The notes under the pieces are model-generated. The model did not search any database and was not told the DNA's origin. It saw only the letters and a list, made by a program, of their open reading frames with translations. Below, one piece after another: positions 1 through 7,773 of a DNA stretch of 64,000 bases (positions within the stretch are counted from its first letter, which is position 1; every line of letters begins with the position of its first letter). The DNA is taken from assembly GCA_963827065.1 (NCBI GenBank), contig CAWGZM010000012.1:186001-250000 (forward strand), read 5' to 3'. This stretch comes from JACVRW01 sp963827065 (lineage in GTDB: Bacteria; Actinomycetota; Thermoleophilia; Solirubrobacterales; Thermoleophilaceae). Made by a program: the position numbers and the translations under genes.

Positions 1-193
1 CGACCGCCACGCGCCCCCACGCCGGCAGCAGTTGCCACAGGCGTGCCGGCAGGCGCAGCATGCTCGGCACCGCCGCCCGGCGTTCCTCGGGCTCGGCCGC
101 CGCCGTGTGGTCGGCGTGCCTCGCGAAGATCTCGCGCACCTCGCGGCGCGTCGCGTCTCCTCCGCTCGTCCACGGGTCCCGATCCGGGGGCAT
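1..193 (-). CDS. N-terminal fragment of an unrecognised protein, last visible gene of the catabolic operon
   Basis: An ATG at 193-191 opens a frame that runs off the left edge, giving 64 visible residues. A strong Shine-Dalgarno stretch (GAGGGGGA) overlaps the stop codon of the BKACE gene at 203-205 and sits 3-4 bases before this ATG, so translation is probably coupled. The fragment is rich in Arg, Ala and Glu; residues 50-64 (LRLPARLWQLLPAWGR) could be an amphipathic stretch before a membrane segment. I do not recognise the family. Its position makes it part of the operon started at 14661. Confidence 0.6.
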   Translation of the reverse strand, partial: MPPDRDPWTSGGDATRREVREIFARHADHTAAAEPEERRAAVPSMLRLPARLWQLLPAWGRVAV

Positions 194-202
194 CTGTCCC
201 CC

Positions 203-1117
203 TCAGGGTAGGCGTAGACCCATAAGCTGTCGCGCTCCGTCCGCGCCAACCGGCTCGCGGTCGAGGAGCGGCGCGAGCGTCATCGCCTTCTCAACGAGCG
301 CGGCGTTCGAGGGCGCCCGCTCTTCGGCCGTGACGCGCAGGTTGTCCTCGAGCCCGACGCGCATGTGCCCGCCCATCATGAGCGCGGTCGCGGCGAGGTG
401 GAACTGGCCGGGATAGCCGACTCCCGCGGCGGACCAGGTGAAGCTGCCGGCGCCGAACAGGTCCGTCGCCGTGCTGCGCATGTGGACGAGCTGATCGATC
501 GAAGCGGCGTTCGCGCCGAGCACCCCGAGCACGAACTGGACGTGGAAGGGGAAGTCGACGAGCTCCTGCTCCGCGAGGTGGTGGAGGTTGTAGAGGTGGC
601 CGACGTCGTAGACCTCGTACTCGGGCTTCGTGCCGGCTTCTCGGAACAGCTCCGAGAGTCGCTCGATGTCACGGAAGGTATTGCGGAAGACGTAGTCGCG
701 CGTCGACTCGAGGTACTCGATCTCCCACTCCGCCATCTCGGGCCGCTGCCTAACCTTGAAGATCCCGAAGTTGAACGAGCCGCAGTTGAAGGTGGCCATC
801 TCGGGCCGGCACTCGGTCACGACGCGCGCCCGTTCCTCGATCGTCATCCCGACGCCACCGCCGCTCGTGGGCTGCACGATCGCCCCGCAGCGCTCGCCGA
901 TGCCGGCCAGCACCTCCTTGAAGAGCCCGAGGTCGGCCACCGGCTTGCCCGTCTCCGGCTCGCGCACGTGGATGTGCACGATCGCCGCGCCCGCCTCGTT
1001 CGCGCCGACGGCGGACGAGACGATCTCCTCGGGCGTCACCGGGATCGCCTCGCTCTGACCCGGCACGCTCATGCCGCCCGTGATCGCGCACGAGAGGAAG
1101 ACGGGCTCGAGGCTCAC
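203..1117 (-). CDS. BKACE-family beta-keto acid cleavage enzyme (DUF849)
   Basis: This is a 304-residue protein of the 3-keto-5-aminohexanoate cleavage family. Members condense a beta-keto acid with acetyl-CoA and split it into a CoA ester plus acetoacetate, in the cytoplasm. Visible signatures are the two zinc-binding histidines in VHIH (H48, H50), the glycine-rich PTSGGG loop near residue 83, and the GLEDN motif with the third zinc ligand (E257). The start is the GTG at 1117, whose GTGA overlaps the stop of the MFS gene; a longer reading would run into that coding sequence. Coming late in the operon, it could do a thiolytic-like carbon-carbon cleavage of a ring-opened beta-keto acid. The substrate cannot be read from sequence because the family is functionally diverse. 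Confidence 0.85.
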   Translation of the reverse strand: MSLEPVFLSCAITGGMSVPGQSEAIPVTPEEIVSSAVGANEAGAAIVHIHVREPETGKPVADLGLFKEVLAGIGERCGAIVQPTSGGGVGMTIEERARVVTECRPEMATFNCGSFNFGIFKVRQRPEMAEWEIEYLESTRDYVFRNTFRDIERLSELFREAGTKPEYEVYDVGHLYNLHHLAEQELVDFPFHVQFVLGVLGANAASIDQLVHMRSTATDLFGAGSFTWSAAGVGYPGQFHLAATALMMGGHMRVGLEDNLRVTAEERAPSNAALVEKAMTLAPLLDREPVGADGARQLMGLRLP

Positions 1118-2289
1118 GGCGCCACCGCCTCCTGCTCCGGCAGCGGCCGTAGCCGCTCCGGCGAGAGCGGCAGCACCGAGGCCACGAACCCGCACGCGAC
1201 GGCCACGAGCACCCACAGACTCGCCGAGAACGACCCCGTGAGGTCACGCACCGCGCCCAGCGCCAGGGGACCGATCGCGGTGATCGTGTAGCCCGCGCCC
1301 AGCATCAACCCGACGACCGCGCCGGTCTCGGCCGGCTCGCGCGCGACGTCGAGCGGCAGCGTCAGCGACAGGGGGAACGTGGCCCCGATGCCGAACCCGG
1401 CCAGTGTCGCCCAGACCCACCCGCCGTCCGGCACAGCGGCGATCCCCACCGTCGCCACCAGCAGCATCCCGGCCGTGAGCGTGAGCCACTGCCGCCGCGA
1501 GCCGCCGCGATCGGCCAGGTAGGGCACGAGCAGCCCGGCCGGGAGCGCGGCCACGCTCATCACGCCCAGTAGGGCACCGGCGGTGGCGTCGCTCCAGCCG
1601 CGCTCCTGAAACGAGTCAGGCATCCACGCGACGAGCCCGTAGTAGACGATCGATTGGAGGGCGAACACAATCGCAAGGCCCCAGACGACCCGGCGGTCCC
1701 AGGGAAGCGGCGGCGCTTCGGTCTGGACTCGCTCGCCGCGCACGGGCGGCGTGAAGAACAGCCACCCCGCGAGGCAGAGAATCGTGCAAGCCGAGAACAC
1801 CCCGAGGGCCGCCCGCCAACCGCCCCAGGCCGCGGCGATCGGAACCGCGAGGGCCGACGAGAGTGCCGAGCCCATGTTGATGCCGGTCGTGTAGACCCCG
1901 CTCGCGAAGGCCGGCCGGTGAGCAAAGCGCTCCTTCACCGCAACCGGCATCAGGGCGCCGGCGAGGCCCATCCCCACGCCGATCGGAAAGGTGAGTGCGA
2001 GCACCAGCGGCGCCCCCGGCGCGGCCGCCCGCAGCAAGCCGAAGACCGCGATGCCTGCCAGGCAGGCGCCGATCGCCGCGCGCGTGCCGAGCCGCGCCGC
2101 GACGTACGCGCCGGGGATCGCGAAAAGGCCCATGCAGAGGACGGGGATGGTCGTGAGGAGCCCAGCAACCGTATGTGAGACGTCGAGGTCCTCGTCGATC
2201 TCGGGGATCAGCGGGCCGACGCCCACGAGCTGCGGGCGCAGCGCCAGCGCGCCCAGGAAGAGCGCGGCGAGGAGCGCCCAGCCCTTCAC
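1114..2289 (-). CDS. MFS transporter, CynX/NimT-like
   Basis: This is a 391-residue integral membrane protein of the major facilitator superfamily with about twelve hydrophobic segments in two halves separated by a charged central loop (about residues 200-215, RGERVQTEAPPLPWDRR). The N-terminus (LRPQLVGVGPLIPEI) resembles the cyanate/nitroimidazole branch (CynX/NimT). Because it lies inside the catabolic operon, it most likely imports the operon's substrate or exports an intermediate. The start is the GTG at 2289, overlapping the alcohol dehydrogenase stop by four bases. The frame is open far upstream, but only antisense-like, Arg/Gly-rich sequence lies there, so the longer reading is rejected. 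Confidence 0.85.
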   Translation of the reverse strand: MKGWALLAALFLGALALRPQLVGVGPLIPEIDEDLDVSHTVAGLLTTIPVLCMGLFAIPGAYVAARLGTRAAIGACLAGIAVFGLLRAAAPGAPLVLALTFPIGVGMGLAGALMPVAVKERFAHRPAFASGVYTTGINMGSALSSALAVPIAAAWGGWRAALGVFSACTILCLAGWLFFTPPVRGERVQTEAPPLPWDRRVVWGLAIVFALQSIVYYGLVAWMPDSFQERGWSDATAGALLGVMSVAALPAGLLVPYLADRGGSRRQWLTLTAGMLLVATVGIAAVPDGGWVWATLAGFGIGATFPLSLTLPLDVAREPAETGAVVGLMLGAGYTITAIGPLALGAVRDLTGSFSASLWVLVAVACGFVASVLPLSPERLRPLPEQEAVAP

Positions 2290-3329
2290 GGGCGAACGAT
2301 CACCTTGAGCGCGCCGTCCTCGCGTTCGGTGAAGACGCGGTACGCCTCCGCGTAGTCCTCGAGCGAGAAGCGGTGCGTGACGAGCTCGCGCAGCGCGATC
2401 TTCCCGGCCGCCACGAGCGCGATCGCCTCGGGCATCTCCCCGGCGGCCGCGCGCACGCCTACCACCTCGACCTCGTCGAGCACGAGGCGCCGCAGCGGAA
2501 CAGTGCCTGCCCCCGGCGGAATGCCGATCGCCGCCACCCGGCCGCCCTTGCGCACCGCCTCGACGCCCTGGCCGACGGCAACGGGGTCGCCCGAGCACTC
2601 GAGCACGACGTCGGCGCCGCGCTCGCGAGTACGCCGGCGGATCGCCGCAACCGTGTCCTCCTCGGTGAAGTCGATCGTCTCGTGGCCGAGCGAGGCCGCC
2701 TTCTCGAGCCGCGCGCCGCGCCCGACCACCAGCACGCGGCCGGCGCCCAGGGCGCGCGCGCACTCGGCCACCAGCAGGCCCATCGCCCCCGCCCCGATCA
2801 CCGCGACCGTGTCGCCGGGCGAGTGCGCGCCGCGCTTGACCGTGTGCAGCGCGATCGAGGTGGGATCGAGCATCGCGGCCTCCTCGTCGCTCAGCTCGTC
2901 CGGCACGGCGAACACCGACTTGACCGAGTGCACCACGTAGTCGGCATAGGCGCCCTGGGTGTAGTGGCCGTACTGGCGGTGGAGGCGCTCGTCGCCGAAG
3001 TTCTCGCAGAGGTTGTAGCGGCCCTCGATGCAGAGGCGGCAGAAGCCACAGCCGGCGTGCGACGTGCCGGCCACGCGCTGCCCTTCCTTCCAGCCGAGGT
3101 CGGCCGCCCCCTCCCCCAGCTCGACCACCTCGCCCGTCCATTCGTGGCCGGGGATGAACGGGAACGCCTTCGGCCAGAAGCCCGGGAAGTCCCCCTGGAT
3201 GATGTGCGGGTCGGTGCCGCAGATCGCGATCGCCTTGACCCGGCAGAGCAGCTCGTAACGGCCCGGGCGCGGGCGCTCGACGTCCTCGACCGAGAAGCGA
3301 TTCGGCTCGTGGACGATGAGCGCGCGCAT
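2286..3329 (-). CDS. Zinc-dependent alcohol dehydrogenase, threonine/sorbitol dehydrogenase-like
   Basis: This is a 347-residue medium-chain dehydrogenase/reductase that oxidises an alcohol or reduces a carbonyl with NAD(P). Catalytic zinc ligands are visible as C37 (ICGTD) and H62-E63 (GHEWTG). The structural zinc site is complete with C94, C97, C100 and C108. A Rossmann motif (VIGAGAMG) lies near residue 175. The ATG at 3329 shares a base with the TGA of the upstream fusion gene. The operon context suggests it acts on a hydroxylated or ring-opened intermediate. The exact substrate is unknown. Confidence 0.88.
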   Translation of the reverse strand: MRALIVHEPNRFSVEDVERPRPGRYELLCRVKAIAICGTDPHIIQGDFPGFWPKAFPFIPGHEWTGEVVELGEGAADLGWKEGQRVAGTSHAGCGFCRLCIEGRYNLCENFGDERLHRQYGHYTQGAYADYVVHSVKSVFAVPDELSDEEAAMLDPTSIALHTVKRGAHSPGDTVAVIGAGAMGLLVAECARALGAGRVLVVGRGARLEKAASLGHETIDFTEEDTVAAIRRRTRERGADVVLECSGDPVAVGQGVEAVRKGGRVAAIGIPPGAGTVPLRRLVLDEVEVVGVRAAAGEMPEAIALVAAGKIALRELVTHRFSLEDYAEAYRVFTEREDGALKVIVRP

Positions 3330-4738
3330 CAGACGACCGCCACCGGGTCGATCATCGAGCCGGTCGCCCCGCGGATCGAGAGCGGCAGCGCGACGAACAG
3401 GAACTCGCGCGCGCCGCTCCGCGCGAGCCCCTCCAGATCCAGGCTCTCCATGATGTAGATGCCGCGCTCGATCAGGAGCAGCGTGTGCACCGGCTGCGGG
3501 TTGGACGGCGCGCCCGGGTCGGGCGCGGGCTGCACCTCGAAGGTCTCGGTGTCGGAGCCGACGGCGACCACGCCGCGGTCGGCGAGCAGGCGTGCGGCGG
3601 ACTCGTCCGGCCCGGGCCCGCGGTGCTCCGCCATCAGCGCCTCGTCGGGCCAGTGGCGCATGTAGCCGGTGCGGACGAGCGCGACGTCGCCGGGCCCCGC
3701 CTCCACGCTGGTCGCCGCCTCGATCTCCTCGAGCTCGCCGGAGCCGACCGCCTCGGCGCGCCCCAGGTGGTCAACGCCGCGGTGGCCCGGGACGTCGTAG
3801 AGGACGCCGCGCCGCCACAGCGGCGGGATCTCGGTGGCGTCGCCGCGGAGCGGCCCGAAGTCGCCGAGATGCTCCCTGGCGGAGCCGCCGTTCCAGCGGT
3901 CCTCCGGGCCGATCGTCATGTGCGCGTGGGCGTCGATGTGCGCACCGCTGTGGGTGGTGCCCATCACGAGCTCGCTCATGTAGCCGAGGCCCGCCTCGTT
4001 GCCGGGACCCCAGGGCGTGTCGCCCGCGGCCCGGATCCCCTGCGGGGTCCGGTAGGACAGCACCTCGAAGCTCGGATGTCCGGGGAACACGGGCATGCGC
4101 GGGAAGCGCGCCCGCGCCAGCCGGAGCATGCGGCCCTCGCGCACGAGCGCGGTCGCCGCGAGCACCTCGGCCGGGGTCGAGACGGCGGCGAGCCGCTGCA
4201 GCGCGGCGGCGAGCAGCGGCTCGGCCTCCTCGCGCGCCCGCGCGAGCTCCGGGTTGATGCGCTCGAGCGAGTGACGCGCCTTGCCCTCCGAGCTCTCACG
4301 GGTGCAGCGGCCCGACTGGATCCACTCGGCGAGGATCCAGACCATCGTCTCGAGGAAGGAGAGCGAGTCGGACGCCTGCACGATGTCGGCCTCGGGCCAG
4401 CCGCCCTCCTCGTGCACGCTGACGAGCCGCTCGACCTCCTCGGTCAGCGCCGGCTCGGCTCCCTGCTCGCGCAGCCACTCGCCGACGATGCGGGCGCAGC
4501 GCTCCTGGTGCCAGCGGTTGTACTCGGGGTCCGCCCACGACACCGCGGAGTCCCAGGGCGACTCTGGATCGGGGTAGGCCCGCTCCGCGTCGTGGGTCAC
4601 GGCGGCGATCCGCACGGCGTCGCTCGCGGCCGGGTCGAGCACGATCGCCCAGTCGAGCGCGCGCTGCATGTGATCGAAGTGCGGGTGGTGCTCGGCCATC
4701 CAGCGCCCGGCTCGCTCGACGAGGTCGTGGTCGCTCAC
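3329..4738 (-). CDS. Fusion of an HD-domain hydrolase and a cyclase-family metal hydrolase
   Basis: This is a single 469-residue reading frame with two domains. Residues 1-180 look like an HD phosphohydrolase: H23, the pair H49-D50 (THD) and D124 are spaced as expected for a metal-dependent HD site. From about residue 205 it is a cyclase/kynurenine-formamidase-like domain with the metal motif H263-x3-H267-x-D269-x3-H273 (THSGAHIDAHAH). No stop or frame change separates the halves, and the residue 170-205 linker is Ala/Glu-rich and helical. The GTG start at 4738 overlaps the stop of the ATP-grasp subunit gene. The cyclase half probably hydrolyses a cyclic amide, lactone or formamide. The HD half may be a phosphatase acting on a compound phosphorylated by the operon's dikinase; that pairing is inference. 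Confidence 0.75.
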   Translation of the reverse strand: MSDHDLVERAGRWMAEHHPHFDHMQRALDWAIVLDPAASDAVRIAAVTHDAERAYPDPESPWDSAVSWADPEYNRWHQERCARIVGEWLREQGAEPALTEEVERLVSVHEEGGWPEADIVQASDSLSFLETMVWILAEWIQSGRCTRESSEGKARHSLERINPELARAREEAEPLLAAALQRLAAVSTPAEVLAATALVREGRMLRLARARFPRMPVFPGHPSFEVLSYRTPQGIRAAGDTPWGPGNEAGLGYMSELVMGTTHSGAHIDAHAHMTIGPEDRWNGGSAREHLGDFGPLRGDATEIPPLWRRGVLYDVPGHRGVDHLGRAEAVGSGELEEIEAATSVEAGPGDVALVRTGYMRHWPDEALMAEHRGPGPDESAARLLADRGVVAVGSDTETFEVQPAPDPGAPSNPQPVHTLLLIERGIYIMESLDLEGLARSGAREFLFVALPLSIRGATGSMIDPVAVV

Positions 4739-5634
4739 GCCGTCACCGGCCGGCACTGGAGCACGTAGAGCTCGCCGCCCTCGAGCGCCCACTCGATGTC
4801 CTGCGGGCCGCCGAGCTTCTCCTCGAGCTCGGCGCCGATCCGGGCCAGCTCGCGCAGCTCGTCCGCGCCGAGACTCGCGGCGCCGCCCTCGTCGGGGGAG
4901 AGCTCGCGCTCGACCGTGCCGCCCTCGGATCCGCTCACGACCGCGAGCGGCTGCACGGCGAGCCGCTCGCGCTTGACCGTTCCGTCGCGGGCGAGCACGA
5001 AGTGGTCCGGCGTCACCTGGCCCGATACGACCGCCTCGCCCAGCCCGAACACCGACTCGACCACCATGCGGTCGCGGCGGCGTTGGACCGGGTCCATCGT
5101 GAAGAGGACGCCGGCCACGTCGGCATCCACCATGCGCTGCACCACGACGGCCATCCCGAGGTCGTCGAGCGAGCCGCGCTGCTCGCGGTAGAAGAGCGCG
5201 CGTTCCGAGAAGAAGGACGCCCAGCAGTCGCGCACGCGGTCGAGCACCTCGGAGGCGCGGCGCACGTGCAGGTAGGTCTCCTGCTGGCCCGCGAAGCTCG
5301 CCTCCTGGGAGTCCTCGGCACACGCGCTCGAGCGCACCGCCACGGCGTGATCGCCGTCGCCGAGCTCCGCGTACGCCTCTGCGACCGCGCTTCGCAGCTC
5401 ATCGGCGATCTCGGCGGCGGACACCAGCTCGGGCGCCCTCGCGCGCTCCTCGCGCGCGGCCCGCAGCAGCTCGTCGCCGCCGTCCGGCAGGCTCTCGGCG
5501 AGCGCGCCGGCGTGGACGACGAACCCGGGCGGCACCGGCAGCCCGAGGCTCGTCATGCGCGCGAGCGAGGCTCCCTTTCCGCCCGCCGTCGCCACCTCGG
5601 CGCACGCCTCGTCCGCGAAGCGCAGGACCGTCAC
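4735..5634 (-). CDS. ATP-grasp (PPDK/PEP synthase N-terminal) subunit of a split dikinase
   Basis: This 299-residue protein covers only the nucleotide-binding part of PEP synthase. It shows GGKGASL near residue 18, then the ATP-site block VAVRSSACAEDSQEASFAG (about 98-116), QQETYLHV, and the terminal DIEWALEGGELYVLQCRPV typical of the end of the ATP-grasp domain. It lacks the phosphohistidine swivel domain, which is found in the 575-residue protein at 12872-14599 of the same operon. Phenylphosphate synthase is divided in the same way: a beta subunit for ATP binding and an alpha subunit carrying the histidine. It would phosphorylate the alpha subunit's histidine using ATP. The start GTG at 5634 overlaps the preceding stop. 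Pairing of the two genes is inferred. Confidence 0.82.
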   Translation of the reverse strand: MTVLRFADEACAEVATAGGKGASLARMTSLGLPVPPGFVVHAGALAESLPDGGDELLRAAREERARAPELVSAAEIADELRSAVAEAYAELGDGDHAVAVRSSACAEDSQEASFAGQQETYLHVRRASEVLDRVRDCWASFFSERALFYREQRGSLDDLGMAVVVQRMVDADVAGVLFTMDPVQRRRDRMVVESVFGLGEAVVSGQVTPDHFVLARDGTVKRERLAVQPLAVVSGSEGGTVERELSPDEGGAASLGADELRELARIGAELEEKLGGPQDIEWALEGGELYVLQCRPVTA

Positions 5635-6359
5635 CCCTCCTCGTCCTCCACGATCGCGATCGCCCGTACCGGCGCCGCCGTGCAGCCCACCCACTTGACC
5701 GGCAGCACGACCAGCTGGAACCCGTACGGGCGGCCGATCTGGTCGAGGTTCATCAGGTTCTCGAGGTGCCAGTACTCCTCCTCCCACATCACCCGGTGTG
5801 CCTCCCAGAACTGCTCGCGCTCGAACATCGCCCAGACCGGCGGGTCGAAGGTGATCGCGTCGATGCCCATCATCCGGACGCCGCGCTCGATCAGCCACTT
5901 CGTGGCCTCGGCGGTCATGCCGCTGTGGTCGGTCCGGTAGCGCTCCTCCTCGTTGTAGGCCCCCGCCCCCGTGTGTATGAGGACGATGTCGCGCTCCTTG
6001 AGCTCGTAGCCGATCCGGTCGAGCTCCGCCTCTACCTCGGCGGCCGTGATGCCGTGGCCCTTCTCGGCGGCGGTGAAGTCGAGCACCACGCCGTCCGACA
6101 CGCACCACTCGAGCGGGATCGTCTCGGGGCCGCCCGCGTCCGGGACGATGTGCTTGCGGGCGTCGCAGTGTGTGCCGACGTGGTCGTCCGCCACGACGAG
6201 GTAGTGGGCCGTGAGAGAGCCCACCCCATGCTCGGCCGCCCCTATCCGCTCGGCGAACTCCTCGTGCGACTCGAGCATTGCGAGCGCCGGCGGCGGCACG
6301 CGCGGGAAGGTCAGCATGTCGGGGTGGACCGGCATCGACAGGTCGACGATCCGCCTCAC
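5631..6359 (-). CDS. Cyclase-family metal-dependent hydrolase A (kynurenine formamidase/isatin hydrolase-like)
   Basis: This is a 242-residue member of the cyclase family, which contains arylformamidase and isatin hydrolase. The metal-binding motif is intact at H60-x3-H64-x-D66-x3-H70 (HVGTHCDARKH). The opening RRIVDLSMPVHPD and closing VKWVGCTAAPVRAIAIV are also family-typical. Ala-Arg-Lys replaces the usual Ala-Pro-x before the last histidine, which hints at an altered substrate pocket. The GTG at 6359 overlaps the GntR stop codon. A hydrolytic ring-opening or deformylation step in the pathway is the likely role; the substrate is unknown. Confidence 0.85.
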   Translation of the reverse strand: MRRIVDLSMPVHPDMLTFPRVPPPALAMLESHEEFAERIGAAEHGVGSLTAHYLVVADDHVGTHCDARKHIVPDAGGPETIPLEWCVSDGVVLDFTAAEKGHGITAAEVEAELDRIGYELKERDIVLIHTGAGAYNEEERYRTDHSGMTAEATKWLIERGVRMMGIDAITFDPPVWAMFEREQFWEAHRVMWEEEYWHLENLMNLDQIGRPYGFQLVVLPVKWVGCTAAPVRAIAIVEDEEG

Positions 6360-7021
6360 TCGTGGACCTCCTCGATCATCAGCGCAGCCGCGCCCATCAG
6401 GTGCTCGTGCATCGCCGCCGCGGCCGCCTCGGGGTCTCCGCTCCGTAGCGCCTCGAGCACCGGCTCGTGGCGGTCCGACAGGTGCACGAGGTCGATGCCC
6501 GGGCGCGACACGGTCAGGTAGGTGCGGGAGTAGGGCTCCAGCATGCGCCACTGGCGCTCGAGCGTCTCGTTGCGCGCGGCACGCACGACCGTCGCGTGGA
6601 AGGATGCGTTGGCCTGCGACTGGTCGTGAGCGTCGGCGCGGCGAGCCGCAGCGCGCATTCGCCCGAGCTGCCGTTCGAGCTCGGCCAGCTCGGCACGCGT
6701 GATGCGCTCGGCCGCGAGCCGCGCCGCGAGCGCCTCGAGCGCGGCGCGCACCGGAAACGCCTCGAGCAGCTCCTCCGCGGAGAACGCGCGCACCGAACAG
6801 CCGCGGCCGGGCTCGTGGACGACGCAGCCGAGCTGCTCGAGATCGCGCAGCGCCTCGCGCACCGGACCCTGGCTCACCCCGAGCTCCTGGGCGATGCGGG
6901 TCTCGACGATGCGCTCGCCCGGCCGGTAGGTGCCCTCGACGATGCGCTGGAGCAGCACGTCCTGGATCTGCTCACGCAGGTTGCTGCGCGTGAACGGGAT
7001 CGCGGCCGCGCTGTCCGTCAC
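6356..7021 (-). CDS. GntR-family transcriptional regulator with FCD ligand domain
   Basis: This is a 221-residue regulator. Residues about 10-75 form the winged helix-turn-helix (LREQIQDVLLQRIVEGTYRPG, then IAQELGVSQGPVREALRDLEQLG). Residues about 85-220 form an all-helical FCD domain that usually binds a metal ion and an organic acid effector. It sits in the middle of the operon and is probably its own regulator, with the AT-rich palindrome in the promoter spacer (14640-14651) as the obvious candidate operator. FCD proteins are most often repressors relieved by a pathway substrate or intermediate. The GTG start at 7021 overlaps the CoxG-like gene's stop. Confidence 0.87.
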   Translation of the reverse strand: MTDSAAAIPFTRSNLREQIQDVLLQRIVEGTYRPGERIVETRIAQELGVSQGPVREALRDLEQLGCVVHEPGRGCSVRAFSAEELLEAFPVRAALEALAARLAAERITRAELAELERQLGRMRAAARRADAHDQSQANASFHATVVRAARNETLERQWRMLEPYSRTYLTVSRPGIDLVHLSDRHEPVLEALRSGDPEAAAAAMHEHLMGAAALMIEEVHE

Positions 7022-7773
7022 CGGCTCCTCCGGCGTAACAGGACGAGCAGCAGGAGCAGCGCGAGCAGGCCGACGGCGGGCCCGGCCGCCCGGCGGCCGA
7101 GCGCCTCGCGGCCGACCGCTCCGAGGTCGAGCACGTCGTCCTCCGCCGCCGGCTCCTGCGGCTCTCCGCTGGCGGGCTCGCGCACCTGCGTCTCCGGCTC
7201 GGGCGGCTTCGGCACGTCGTCCGGCAGGGCCTGCGCCCGCGCGACGGGCTCCCCCTCGCCGGCGGCGTCCCCGTCGGCGCCGGGCCCTTCGGACGCCGGT
7301 GCTGCCGCGGCGGCGGCGTCGCCGGGCGCCTCGCGGCCGAGCTTCGACGCAAGGCAGTCGGCGAACTGGGTCATCAGCATGGCGCTCACGTCCTGCATGA
7401 CCCCGCGGCCGAACGACGCCGCGGGCCCGGTCACGCGCAGGTCGGTCTCGACCGTGACGCGCGTGCCCTCGCCGGCCGGCTCGAGTGTGGAGGTGATCGT
7501 CGCGTGGGCGCTGCCCTTGCCGCGGCTGTCGCGGGCCTTCGCGCTCATCACGGCCCGGCGCTCCTCCTCGTTCGCCTCGTCGATCTTCAAGGTTCCCTTG
7601 AAGATCGAGACGATCGGGCCGATCTTGACCTTCATCGAGCCCTTGTACTCGTCTCCCTCGGAGCCCTCGATGGACGCGCCCGGGAGACAGGGCGCGACCC
7701 GCTCGACGTCGAGCATCAGGTCCCAGGCTTCGTCGATGCCGGCAGGAACGGTGATTTCGTTGCTGAGGTTCAT
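7018..7773 (-). CDS. CoxG-like SRPBCC protein with C-terminal membrane anchor
   Basis: This is a 251-residue protein. Residues 1-145 are an SRPBCC/CoxG domain (MNLSNEITVPAGIDEAWDL, then a beta-rich core with LEPAGEGTRVTVETDLRVTG). Next comes an 80-residue low-complexity linker rich in Ala, Pro, Glu and Gly, and finally a hydrophobic segment (GLLALLLLLVLL) ending in RRRSR, which predicts a tail anchor in the cytoplasmic membrane. CoxG proteins accompany molybdenum hydroxylases and are thought to help assembly or to pass electrons toward membrane quinones. Here it would connect the soluble hydroxylase of this operon to the membrane. The ATG at 7773 overlaps the cyclase B stop. Confidence 0.85.
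   Translation of the reverse strand: MNLSNEITVPAGIDEAWDLMLDVERVAPCLPGASIEGSEGDEYKGSMKVKIGPIVSIFKGTLKIDEANEEERRAVMSAKARDSRGKGSAHATITSTLEPAGEGTRVTVETDLRVTGPAASFGRGVMQDVSAMLMTQFADCLASKLGREAPGDAAAAAAPASEGPGADGDAAGEGEPVARAQALPDDVPKPPEPETQVREPASGEPQEPAAEDDVLDLGAVGREALGRRAAGPAVGLLALLLLLVLLRRRSR

Noticed and set aside
3329..4738. Two separate genes, an HD protein and a cyclase.
   Set aside because: There is no stop, start with ribosome site, or frame change between the domains; a single frame is the simplest reading.
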